DNA of 64,000 nucleotides from Hydrangea macrophylla (taxonomy: Eukaryota > Streptophyta > Magnoliopsida > Cornales > Hydrangeaceae), in NCBI GenBank assembly GCA_033977485.1, contig CM066988.1:141057359-141121358 (forward strand), given 5' to 3'. The translations under genes were made by a program, and so were the position numbers. Below the pieces are notes generated by a model, which saw only the letters and a list, made by a program, of their open reading frames with translations, had not been told where the DNA came from and searched no databases. Below, one piece after another: positions 22,415-33,680 of this stretch (the stretch's first letter is position 1; the number at the start of each line of letters is the position of its first letter).

Positions 22415-22757
22415 TCAGGCCCGTCTCATAGCCGAAACTTGAATCTCCCGAAGGTATTCAGCAGTAGGAACGATCGAAGAAAGGGCTTCCGGAAACGGGG
22501 TGGCCATCCTGCTGTGCCAAGCCTCAATGAAAACCTTCACAACGGAAGGATGCAAAATGGATCCCCTCGTAAAATCAGCCGTGACAGCCTCAGTAGCATC
22601 CTGCAAGAGCCCAAATTGGCAGACCACCCGATCAGGAATGTAGAAAGTAGTAGCATGCAAGCCCGGTAGCCAAACGCCGGGTCGCCCAGGAAGTCGTACA
22701 GCAGTAGAACGAAGAATCCACCACGGGCAGACCCAGCAGATATTGCTGTAAGATAAG
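22415..22757 (-). pseudogene. Antisense ORF of element 3, 3' half (plant-mobile-domain-like)
   Basis: On the minus strand, opposite to gag-pol, an 81-codon frame ends at 22415 and contains YIPDRVVCQFGLLQ, which resembles a conserved block of plant mobile domain (PMD) proteins. The upstream part of this reading lies at 32169-32471. The nested element 2 separates the two halves, with the junction at its ATAAG TSD. A frame change is also needed near 22660, so the gene was probably already decayed. Extra antisense ORFs between pol and the 3' LTR are known from Tat-lineage elements. The PMD assignment rests on short motifs only. Confidence 0.55.
22753..22757. repeat. Left TSD of element 2 (ATAAG)
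   Basis: Perfect 5-bp match to 32169-32173 on the other side of element 2. Confidence 0.95.
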
Positions 22758-25088
22758 TGTCACACCCCAACCCGCCTCGGGCGAGTTGGGACACGTGTAA
22801 CAAGCCCACACGTTCAAAACACCCTTAATTCATAAAGAAACACATGAATTATACCTCATAAAACAGCTCCATTGACACAAAATAGACCCAAGGGCAAAAT
22901 GGTCATTAATAAAGTATAGCAAATTTTATATGGAAAGATAGCTCTTTGAGTCCCGGTTCCAACGCAAAAAACGGTGCGCGAATCCGAGTTTTGTAGAGAG
23001 AGTTATGCTTGTTTCCGTAAAAGCTGACAGTCAGTTTTCATAGGGGCGGATCGATCCGCGAAAAGGGCGGATCGATCCATTTTCTATATTTTGAGGCAGA
23101 ATGTCCCCGGAAATGGGCGGATCGATCCGCGGAAAGGCCGGATCGATCCGGCCTTGGCAGAACACCTCCCTGCTGCTAAAAACATCAGTTTTTCATATCC
23201 AAACTTGTTCCAAACTTCCCAAAACTTTGTGAAACCCTTAAAACTCATTCTCAAAGCATTTTCAAATGTTTCTAACATTAACACAACATCTCTAAAGCAT
23301 GGATTGACAATCAAACACACAAATTCTTCCTTAGGATCATGAACTTACATCAAAATCCATATTTCTCCCATTATACTCATGACCATTCAATCATAGGAGA
23401 ACTCAAGTTAAATTTACAACCAAAAAGAACTTTCTTCCAACATTATACAACTTGTGACTAACAAAGAAACCACCATCAACATAGGACATAATTAGCAATA
23501 ACCCAGCCCTTCAAGATACAAGTCCTCCAAATACAAGGTGATCCTAACACTTTCAAAACACAAGATGTTTTTAACCCATGGATTACAAAGACTACCATTA
23601 ACCAAAACTTCTATACACATGTACATATCAACATAACTTGTAACCCCCACGCCCAACCGTCGCACGGATCATTTCTTCTCCTCTTCCCGTGCCGTACCTG
23701 CGATGGTTATTCAATAACCACAACAGAAAATATATTTTCGTTTAAGCTTTCGCTTAGTGAGGGAACTAACCATGTCATTGGAATGCAAAGTATGTAAATG
23801 CAACAATCATTATAAACAACAACGAATTGATCTCCGGGAAAGTCAAGTAACTCCAGCCACCACCCCCGGGTCCTTCTCACCCCGGATCTTTCTCACTTTT
23901 GGCGCATATAGCGCAACACACACTCTCATGTGACCCCGAAGGCATCACCGGCATTTCATTGTGGTCGTCACCACGTCCTACTCATTGAGGACTTACTATC
24001 CCTTACATATGGGACCTATAGATGGTGACCACTACTTGATTTCCCTTTGATCCACATAGGCATATAACAACTTCACATATAAGCATAACAATTTCACATA
24101 CTTGGCATGCTTTTCACCCACAATCATCAACATATATATATATGAGCATGAATTCAAGTAACTACTAACAACAACTATTACACTAACATAGCTAAACACC
24201 CAATTGAGAAGTTAAAACACTCACCTTCTTGATTTACTAGCAATTAAGCTTAGATTTTCCAAGTCTCTTCCTACTTTCCAACCCAAATTCCACTGGTGTA
24301 ATTCCTACATGGATTTGGTACCAAGAACATCATTTTTCAAGAAAAGGTGTCGGAAAAACGTTGCCGAAAATGAAATTAAATTACGTGCATGTGATCCTCT
24401 TACCTCCACGAGTCCAAATATGGCCTCGGATCGAAAATCCGGCGCCGAACGGCGAAGGAACGGCGAGAAACGTCGCGTGGAATTTCCGTCGTCTTCGTCG
24501 AAGCTCTCGTTCTCTCAAATTCTGAGAATTCCCAGCTGTGTGTGTTGTGTTATGACACATATCAACACATGCATATGTGTTGTGTCAACTTTCCATTAAT
24601 TATGTTTACCTCCCCTGAATTTCTTTAAGCTTTATTATGAAACCCCCATGTTAATTACATTAATTACCCATCTTTTCTAAAAGGATTTAAACTAAGTCCC
24701 GCGTAGGTCCCAAACGTGGTCCCACATAAATTATGAGGTTGCTATTAAACCTACCAATTATCGATTTTATTCAAATACGCCCTCACATGGGTACCCAAAT
24801 TGGTCCCCTTAATCTATCATAAGACATAATAATATCAATAAACATTTAAACAAGTAATCATATAAGCACATAATGACATGAAAATGCAAATTATTTTAAT
24901 TAGACCCTCGTTGGGCCCCCCATTTATACCAGTCCCGCCTTTCACAGGACTTTCATCTGTGTCCGCATTTGAACACCTTTTCACATGTGGGTTCATAACC
25001 CCACCTTAATTCATCTCATGCATTAATTATCTTTAATTAACACACATTGATATCGCATTAATATTATTTTTCGGGTACGGGTGTTACA
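22758..25088 (-). repeat. 3' LTR of element 2
   Basis: 2331 bp bounded by TGTCACACCCC and GGGTGTTACA (plus strand). It includes an array of GGATCGATCC-centred palindromes (23046-23153) and a TA-rich stretch near 24130. Short ORFs in it recur at the same offset in the other LTR and are not genes. Confidence 0.97.
23046..23153. repeat. GATCGATC palindrome array in element 2 LTR
   Basis: Four self-complementary sites centred on GGATCGATCC, of 14, 10, 14 and 18 bp: 23046-23059, 23069-23078, 23117-23130, and GGCCGGATCGATCCGGCC at 23136-23153. The same array is at 30126-30233 in the other LTR. Confidence 0.95.
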
Positions 25089-25104
25089 TTTCTCCCTCCC
25101 TTTT
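25089..25104 (-). promoter_or_regulatory. Polypurine tract of element 2
   Basis: On the minus strand AAAAGGGAGGGAGAAA abuts the 3' LTR, the standard plus-strand primer position. Confidence 0.9.
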
Positions 25105-25137
25105 AAGAAGTTTGTCCCCAAACTTATTCTTACCTCA

Positions 25138-28100
25138 TCAATCGAACAAGTGTGGATATCTTTCTCTGATCTCATCTTCTCGTTCCCAAGTTGCCTCTTC
25201 AACGCTATGATTACGCCAGAGGACCATGACCAACGGAATTGTCTTCGTTCTTAATACTTGATCCTTCCTATCCAGAATCCGTACCGGATGTTCAACATAT
25301 GTCATATCTTCTCGGACTTCCAACGGTTCTGGTTCAAGGATATGACTCGAATCTGACACGTAACGTCTGAGCATAGATACGTGGAACACGTTGTGAACAT
25401 GTGCCAATTCTTGTGACAACTCCAATCTGTAAGCTACCGGTCCCACCTTACTCAAAATCAGAAAAGGTCCAACATATCTTGGACTTAACTTACCCTTCTT
25501 ACCAAACCGTGTAATACCTTTCGAAGGTGAAACCTTTAAGAACACATAATCACCAACCTCGAACTCCAACGGTCTTCTACCCGTATCAGCATAACTTTTG
25601 TAGCGACTTTGTGCCACTTGCAACCGTTGCTTAATCAACTTAACCTTATCAGTGGTGATTTGTATAATTTCCGGCCCTAGAAGTTGCTTTTCCCCAATCT
25701 CTGTCCAACACACAGGCGATCTACACTTTCGACCATACAATGCCTCAAAAGGCGCCATTCCAATGCTTGTCTGGAAACTATTGTTATAAGAAAACTCAAT
25801 TAACGGCAAGTGAGTTTCCCAGTCAGCCTTAAAATCCATAACGCATACTCTAAGCATATCCTCGAGAATCTAAATAACTCGTTCCGACTGTCCATCAGTT
25901 TGCGGGTGAAAAGCGGTGCTAAAATGCAAAGCTGTCCCCATTGCTCTTTGTAGCCCTTCCCAAAATCTGGATACAAAGCGTGTGTCACGATCTGACACTA
26001 TAGATACCGGTGCTCCATGCAATCTTACAATCTCTTTAACATAAAGTTCAGCTAACTTTGTCGGTTCTGTGGTCTTAATCGGCAAGAAGTGGGCTGACTT
26101 AGTCAACCTGTCAACGATTACCCAAATGCTATCATTAGATCTAGGAGACCTTGGCAATCCAGACACAAAATCCATTGTAATGTGCTCCCATTTCCATTCC
26201 GGTATTTCCAATGGTTGTACTTCCCCCGCAGGTCGTTGATGTTCAAGCTTTACCAATTGACAAGTCATACATTTGGCCACATACTCAGCAACTTCACGTT
26301 TCATTCCACTCCACCAGTAGACCTCCCTCAAATCTCTATACATTTTCGTACTACCCGGATGCACGGAATACCGAGTACTATGAGCTTCTTCCAAAATTAT
26401 TTCCTTTAAATTGCCAACATTAGGCACACATAACCGATTAATATACCATAATACCCCATCATGTAAACTGAACTCCGGTCGCTTACCCTCAGGTAATTCA
26501 TCTACAACTTTCTTTAAGGTTGGGTCTAGAAGTTGATTCATTTTAATCTCTCCAATCAAGTCAGGTTGTGCTACAATTACTGCCATCAATCCACCTTTAA
26601 CTCTAGGAATAACTTCCAGTTCCAAACGTTCAAACTCTTTCACTAACCCTTCTTGTGCTGTCAAAACACATGTCAAATTTTCTGGCAATTTCCGACTCAA
26701 AGCATCGGCGACTACATTCGCCTTACCTGGGTGATATTGAATTTTCAGATCATAGTCCTTCATTAACTCCAACCATCTTCGTTGGCGCATGTTTAAGTCC
26801 CTCTGGGTAAATAAGTACTTTAAGCTTTTATGGTCAGTGAAAATTTCACAAGTTTCCCCGTATAAATAATGTCGCCAAATTTTTAAAGCAAAAATTACCG
26901 CGGCAAGTTCCAAATCGTGGGTTGGATAATTCTTCTCATGAGTCCTCAATTGCCTTGAAGCATATGCTATCACTTTATCCCCTTGCATAAGAACACATCC
27001 CAAGCCTTGATGAGAAGCGTCACTGTAAATACTAAATCCCCCGGTACTTGTCGGAATCGAAAGTATTGGAGCAGAAGTTAACTTACTCTTCAATGTTTGA
27101 AAACATTCCTCACATTCTTTCCCCCATTCAAACGGAATATCCTTTCTCATTAATGTTGTCATCGGAGTAGCAATCTTCGAGAAATCCTGAACAAACCTTC
27201 TATAATACCCAGCCAATCCCAGAAAGCTACGAATTTCTGACACGTTGGTTGGTCTCGCCCAATTCATAACAGCTTCTATTTTCTGTGGATCAACTGACAC
27301 GCCATCCTTGGAAATCACATGGCCAAGGAAGGTGACACTTGTTAACCAAAATTCACTTTTCTTCAATTTTCCGAATAACTTCTTTTCTCGAAGTCGTTGT
27401 AACACCAATCTCAAATGCCTATCATGCTCTTCTGGACTTTTTGAGTAAATAAGAATATCATCAATAAAAACTATAACAAATTCATCCAAATACGTTTTAA
27501 AGACTCGATTCATTAAATCCATGAACGCAGCCGGCGCATTGGTTACTCCAAATGGCATTACAAGAAATTCATAATGACCGTACCGAGTTCTAAAGGCTGT
27601 CTTATCAACATCCTCAGCTTTTACCTTCAATTGATGATACCCCGACCTCAAATCGATCTTTGAAAACACTTGAGCTCCTTGTAACTGGTCAAATAAATCG
27701 TCGATTCGCGGCAATGGGTACTTGTTTTTGATAGTTACTTTGTTGATCTCACGATAATCTATACACATCCGCATCGTCCCATCTTTCTTTTTCACAAAAA
27801 GAACCGGTGCACCCCAGGGTGATACACTTGGCCGAATGAACCCCTTATCCAACAACTCTTGTAACTGAGTTTTCAACTCTTTCAACTCTACTGGAGCCAT
27901 TCTATATGGTGCCCGCGAAATGGGTTGTGTTCCCGGTATTACATCTATACCAAATTCAACCTCCCTCTCAATCAACACACTCGGCAAATCGTCTGGAAAT
28001 ACATCAGAGAATTCTTTAACTACGGGTATATCTTCCAATTTTAGTTCCGTACTTCTGGTATCCAATACACTACAAAGGAAACCTTTACACCCTTTCCTCA

Positions 28101-29660
28101 ATAAACGATAAGCTTTGATGGCGGATACGAGATATGGTGGTGACACAACACCTACCCCTTGGAAAGAGAAGATTCTATGGGTCGGTGTCTGAAATTCTAC
28201 CCTTTTATTTTCACAATCAATAACCGCGTGATTAACTGACAACCAATCCATCCCCAATATGACATCAAAATGTTGGATTACTAACGGTACTAGATTCGCT
28301 GTTAACACTTCATCATTAATTTTAACTTCACAATTCCTATAAACTCCCGAACTCACCAAAGATCTTCCCAATGGGACATTAACAGACAAATCATATTCGA
28401 GAAGTTCTAAGGGTACATTCATATTCCTAGCAAATTGGTGTGATACAAACGAGTGTGTAGAACCAGAATCCATTAACACATTAGCAGGTGTTGAGCAAAT
28501 AAGAACTTTACCTGACACAACTGTGTTAGCAACGGTAGTCTCCCCTGGATTAAGCTGGAAATAACGGCCCTGACGTTGTTCCCTTCCTTGTGGTTGTTGT
28601 TGAGGTGGTCGCGGTGTTGGTGCACTACTTGCGGTTGCACTAAAACCTCCTTGCCTCGGCTTAGGACAATTACGCATTCGATGTCCAAGCTCCCCACAGT
28701 TATGGCAAACCATCCCACTATCGTCTGTACGCCTCATCGGAGTATAAGTATTTGGCCTCACTCCCGGACAATTCTTTGCTACATGTCCCATTTGTCGGCA
28801 ATTATTACACACCGTTGTCGGTAGATTACATACACCCCAATGAAATTTCCCGCATGTGTTACATCGTGGCTTGTTACCTCCACCACCCGAAGAACCCCCA
28901 AAACTCTGTCGTTTTGAACTCCCTTGACCGCTATATTGACTTGAACTCGGCCTTTTGTATTATTGAGTTGTTGGTGCTTGCAAACTTTGTTGATACCCCA
29001 TATCCCTTTCAGCGATTGAAGCCACATCCAATGCCTCTGCAACTCTATCCAACCGTTGCACTGATACTTGGCGTCGAATCTTATCCCTCAGCCCCGTCAC
29101 AAACTTTCTAGTTCGATCCCCTTCATTCGGTACTATATTTTCAGCAAATCGTGCCAAACATGTGAATTTGGCGGAGTACTCCCGAACTGTCATTCCCCCT
29201 TGTTTCAATTCCATGAACACTCTTGAGCTTTCAAATCTTTAAAAGATTTCGGAAAGTACTGCTTCTTGAAGAGTATTACGAACTCCTCCCAAGTGTTCGG
29301 CCTTTCGAGTCCCAATTTTGTACGCCACCAGTATTGCGCTTCTTCTTTTAAAGTATCAGCGGCAAATAGAACCTGTTGAGCCTCGGAACACGGAAGAACC
29401 CGGAATATCCTTTCCATGTCGGACAACCAAAAGTCAGCTCTCATTGGATCAGTCTCCCCTCGAAATAGTGTCGGTTTCTGCTTGTAAAATTGTGAAATAG
29501 TGGTCACCTCCTCCCTTGGATTAGGATTCGGTTGTTCACGTCTTCCCTCTATTGTATGAGTTTCAACAACTTGTACTAATCCGGCTACAACTCTTTCCAT
29601 TCTTTCCATTTGCGTAGGCGGTTTCGATCTTTCACCAGACATTTTCTCTCTGGCATTCAC
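25138..29660 (-). pseudogene. Gag-pol of element 2, interrupted by one frameshift and two stops
   Basis: Gag starts at 29660 (MNAREKMSGERSK) and has a typical YWWRTKLG segment. A small indel near 29217 moves the frame into 29220-28960. That segment ends at a TAA (28960-28962) in the Gln/Ser-rich linker, at a position where CAA would be expected. The frame then continues through zinc knuckles ([28 protein letters not shown]), protease ([10 protein letters not shown]), RT (FIDD), RNase H ([10 protein letters not shown]) and integrase. A TAG at 25870-25872 falls four codons after the catalytic Glu of integrase (QSERVI), again where a Gln codon is usual. The remaining 239 codons in the same frame (25857-25138) hold the integrase C-terminus and a chromodomain-like tail. 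The copy should be non-autonomous. Both nonsense codons look like C-to-T changes in the coding strand. Confidence 0.93.
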
Positions 29661-29816
29661 AATACATATTCATATACACATTACTTTTATAGTTTTCAAT
29701 GCATGCTCAACATCATTCAACATGCTAAGTAAACGTGAATGCATGAACTACACATCTTTTAATCCTTTATGCTTATTACGCGTCGTAATTGTCACTCGTC
29801 CCCAAAGGCTCTAACC

Positions 29817-29832
29817 TATAGCTCTGATACCA
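29817..29832 (-). promoter_or_regulatory. Primer binding site (tRNA-iMet type) of element 2
   Basis: The minus strand reads TGGTATCAGAGCTATA, five bases from the LTR end at 29838. Confidence 0.92.
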
Positions 29833-29837
29833 AAAAT

Positions 29838-32168
29838 TGTCACACCCCAACCCGCCTCGGGCGAGTTGGGACACGTGTAACAAGCCCACACGTTCAAAGC
29901 ACCCTTATTTCATAAAGAAACACATGAATTATACCTCATAAAACAGCTCCATTGACACAAAACAGACCCAAGGGCAAAATGGTCATTAATAAAGTATAGC
30001 AAATTTTATATGGAAAGATATCTCTTTGAGTCCCGGTTCCAACGCAAAAAACGGTGCGCGAATCCGAGTTTTGTAGAGAGAGTTATGCTTGTTTCCGTAA
30101 AAGCTGACAGTCAGTTTTCATAGGGGCGGATCGATCCGCGAAAAGGGCGGATCGATCCATTTTCTATATTTTGAGGCAGAATGTCCCCGGAAATGGGCGG
30201 ATCGATCCGCGGAAAGGCCGGATCGATCCGGCCTTGGCAGAACACCTCCCTGCTGCTAAAAACATCAGTTTTTCATATCCAAACTTGTTCCAAACTTCCC
30301 AAAACTTTGTGAAACCCTTAAAACTCATTCTCAAAGCATTTTCAAATGTTTCTAACATTAACACAACATCTCTAAAGCATGGATTGACAATCAAACACAC
30401 AAATTCTTCCTTAGGATCATGAACTTACATCAAAATCCATATTTCTCCCATTATACTCATGACCATTCAATCATAGGAGAACTCAAGTTAAATTTACAAC
30501 CAAAAAGAACTTTCTTCCAACATTATACAACTTGTGACTAACAAAGAAACCACCATCAACATAGGACATAATTAGCAATAACCCAGCCCTTCAAGATACA
30601 AGTCCTCCAAATACAAGGTGATCCTAACACTTTCAAAACACAAGATGTTTTTAACCCATGGATTACAAAGACTACCATTAACCAAAACTTCTATACACAT
30701 GTACATATCAACATAACTTGTAACCCCCACGCCCAACCGTCGCACGGATCATTTCTTCTCCTCTTCCCGTGCCGTACCTGCGATGGTTATTCAATAACCA
30801 CAACAGAAAATATATTTTCGTTTAAGCTTTCGCTTAGTGAGGGAACTAACCATGTCATTGGAATGCAAAGTATGTAAATGCAACAATCATTATAAACAAC
30901 AACGAATTGATCTCCGGGAAAGTCAAGTAACTCCAGCCACCACCCCCGGGTCCTTCTCACCCCGGATCTTTCTCACTTTTGGCGCATATAGCGCAACACA
31001 CACTCTCATGTGACCCCGAAGGCATCACCGGCATTTCATTGTGGTCGTCACCACGTCCTACTCATTGAGGACTTACTATCCCTTACATATGGGACCTATA
31101 GATGGTGACCACTACTTGATTTCCCTTTGATCCACATAGGCATATAACAACTTCACATATAAGCATAACAATTTCACATACTTGGCATGCTTTTCACCCA
31201 CAATCATCAACATATATATATATGAGCATGAATTCAAGTAACTACTAACAACAACTATTACACTAACATAGCTAAACACCCAATTGAGAAGTTAAAACAC
31301 TCACCTTCTTGATTTACTAGCAATTAAGCTTAGATTTTCCAAGTCTCTTCCTACTTTCCAACCCAAATTCCACTGGTGTAATTCCTACATGGATTTGGTA
31401 CCAAGAACATCATTTTTCAAGAAAAGGTGTCAGAAAAACGTTGCCAAAAATGAAATTAAATTACGTGCATGTGATCCTCTTACCTCCACGAGTCCAAATA
31501 CGGCCTCGGATCGAAAATCCGGCGCCGAACGGCGAAGGAACGGCGAGAAACGTCGCGTGGAATTTCCGTCGTCTTCATCGAAGCTCTCGTTCTCTCAAAT
31601 TCTGAGAATTCCCAGCTGTGTGTGTTGTGTTATGACACATATCAACACATGCATATGTGTTGTGTCAACTTTCCATTAATTATGTTTACCTCCCCTGAAT
31701 TTCTTTAAGCTTTATTATGAAACCCCCATGTTAATTACATTAATTACCCATCTTTTCTAAAAGGATTTAAACTAAGTCCCGTGTAGGTCCCAAACGTGGT
31801 CCCACATAAATTATGAGGTTGCTATTAAACCTACCAATTATCGATTTTATTCAAATACGCCCTCACATGGGTACCCAAATTGGTCCCCTTAATCTATCAT
31901 AAGACATAATAATATCAATAAACATTTAAACAAGTAATCATATAAGCACATAATGACATGAAAATGCAAATTATTTTAATTAGACCCTCGTTGGGCCCCC
32001 CATTTATACCAGTCCCGCCTTTCACAGGACTTTCATCTGTGTCCGCATTTGAACACCTTTTCACATGTGGGTTCATAACCCCACCTTAATTCATCTCATG
32101 CATTAATTATCTTTAATTAACACACATTGATATCGCATTAATATTATTTTTCGGGTACGGGTGTTACA
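29838..32168 (-). repeat. 5' LTR of element 2
   Basis: 2331 bp, the same length as the 22758-25088 copy, starting at 32168 on the minus strand with TGTAACACCC. It is followed at 32169-32173 by the right TSD copy ATAAG. Confidence 0.97.
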
Positions 32169-32471
32169 ATAAGCCTTGGAGCCAACCAAGCCATCGATAG
32201 AGTGGAACAAGCTGTGAATCTCCATACGATCGTAAGGAAGTGACCTGCAGAGATGGGAAGGGTGTATGAAGAGGTCCAAACGCTCCATAAGCCAAACCTG
32301 CAGAACACAAGGTGCCCCAGCAAATAATACGGCCCCGGTAGCGTGAGCATGATCTAGTCCTATCAAAATCTCGCCGAGAACCAGCATGACCGCTCTCTTC
32401 ATCTCTCTCAAACCGCAGGCAATGGGTACGAGAATGTCGGAAGACGATTGAAAGAGAAAATAAGAAAGCAT
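32169..32471 (-). pseudogene. Antisense ORF of element 3, 5' half (plant-mobile-domain-like)
   Basis: A minus-strand frame beginning MLSYFLFQSSSDILVP at 32471 runs to the insertion point of element 2 and reads on into the LTR only by chance. It contains LQVWLMERL, close to the LQLW-ER block of plant mobile domain proteins. A PMD-like continuation lies at 22757-22415 across the nested element. Orientation is opposite to gag-pol, so expression would need an antisense promoter in the 3' region or LTR. Function unknown; capture of host PMD-like genes by Tat elements is the likeliest origin. Confidence 0.55.
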
Positions 32472-32514
32472 GGCAATCGATAGAGCGCTACGCCGTATAA
32501 TTTGATACCCGCTG

Positions 32515-33245
32515 AGAGTATAACAGATTTATATTCTCGATTTTCGCAACAGATTTGCGTTAACCCTTGTTTTGATAGTATAACAGATTTATATTCTCGA
32601 TTCTCGCAACGGATTTGCGTTAGACCTACGTCGATCCTTCGCTTGAGAATATAACGGATTTATATTCTCGATCGTCGTAACGAATTTACGTCGATCCTTC
32701 GCTTGAGAATATAACGGATTTATATTCTCGATCGTCGTAACAAATTTACGTCGATCCTTCGCTTGAGAATATAACGGATTTATATTCTCGATCGTCGTAA
32801 CGAATTTACGTCGATCCTTCGCTTGAGAATATAATGGATTTATATTCTCGATCGTCGTAACAAATTTACGTCGATCCTCGCTTGAGAATATAACGGATTT
32901 ATATTCTCGATCGTCGTAACGAATTTATGTCGATCCTTCGCTTGAGAATATAACGGATTTATATTCTCGATCGTCGTAACGAATTTACGTCGATCCTTCG
33001 CTTGAGAATATAACGGATTTATATTCTCGATCGTCGTAACGAATTTACGTCGATCCTTCGCTTGAGAATATAACAGATTTATATTCTCGATCGTCGTAAC
33101 GAATTTACGTCGATCCTTCGCTTGAGAATATAACGGATTTATATTCTCGATTTTCGCAAAAGAATTTGCGTTAGCCCTCATTCTGGAATGCAACGGATTT
33201 ACATTCTTAGTCTCCGCAACGGATTTGCAGTAACCATCGTTTTCT
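32515..33245. repeat. 60-bp hairpin tandem repeats in 3' UTR of element 3
   Basis: About twelve units. The central eight (32645-33123) are nearly identical at 60 bp (one is 59), and the outer units are diverged. Each unit has GAGAATATA and TATATTCTC as a 9-bp stem with a 7-nt loop, followed by CGTAA/TTACG as a second small stem. A minus-strand 117-codon ORF across it just repeats a 20-residue unit. Tandem repeats in the 3' UTR are a known feature of Ogre/Tat elements and a source of satellites. Confidence 0.95.
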
Positions 33246-33680
33246 AGTCAGAGCAGCTTCCCTAACAAAATTGGCATCGGTCAGAGACTTGGTGACCTCC
33301 TTTGACTAACATATCACGTGATATGCATCGTATGAAAACGTGTTATAGAGTGAGCATAGCATTTGTATAGCCAGGTCAATTCAAGAAAATACGATTGCAT
33401 AGCATGTGCATCACGACAGGATAGGTGCATTCATCCGTATGATTATTTGCGCTTGTGTGTTGTCCTTTGCCCGAACTACGTCCTGGTCTGATTCCCGAAG
33501 GGATACGTAGGCAGCTCACCATTGAGCACGACCAGCACCAACCGTCTCCGCGAATGTTTTTGCAACGCATTTTATTTTTACCTAAGTTCAATAGCCCGGT
33601 CAAAGGCTTGTCTTCACACAAGCTTCGACATTCACTTGTGATACGCGTTGCTTCATAAGCTCTGCCGAAGAGGGGCAAAC
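33246..33680 (+). other. Distal 3' UTR and polypurine tract of element 3
   Basis: It contains a third GAACTACG...CTGATTCCC...GGGATACGTAGGC module (33472-33520). It ends in GAAGAGGGGCAAAC, the polypurine tract directly before the 3' LTR. Confidence 0.85.

Larger units (their letters stand above)
21776..22757 (+). other. 3' untranslated region of element 3, part 1 (left of nested element)
   Basis: Directly after the pol stop lie two copies of a GAACTACG...CTGATTCCC...GGGATACGTAGGC module (21806-21850, 21910-21955), poly-A runs, and two copies of AGGGGCAAAC (22008-22017, 22055-22064) identical to the PPT next to the 3' LTR. The last part carries the end of an antisense ORF. ATAAG at 22753-22757 is the TSD of element 2. 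Confidence 0.8.
22758..32168 (-). mobile_element. Complete Ty3/gypsy chromovirus (element 2) nested in element 3
   Basis: LTRs of identical length (2331 bp: 22758-25088, 29838-32168), a PBS at 29817-29832, a PPT at 25089-25104 and perfect ATAAG TSDs define a full 9411-bp minus-strand element. By eye the LTRs differ at about nine positions (0.4%), mostly transitions, so insertion is recent. The C-terminal end of pol (EATWEREDEIRERYPHLFD) looks like the chromodomain-type tail of Tekay/Del chromoviruses. Gag-pol carries a frameshift and two nonsense codons. Confidence 0.97.

Noticed and set aside
23084..23342. ORFs of 78 and 83 codons, repeated at 30164-30422
   Set aside because: Both lie inside the LTRs of element 2 and recur only because the LTRs are duplicated; overlapping on opposite strands over palindromes.
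32840..33193. 117-codon ORF with a repeated 20-residue unit
   Set aside because: It is the translation of the 60-bp tandem repeat, whose period is a multiple of three.
32515..33245. Possible CRISPR array
   Set aside because: Contiguous 60-bp units without variable spacers, inside a plant retrotransposon 3' UTR.
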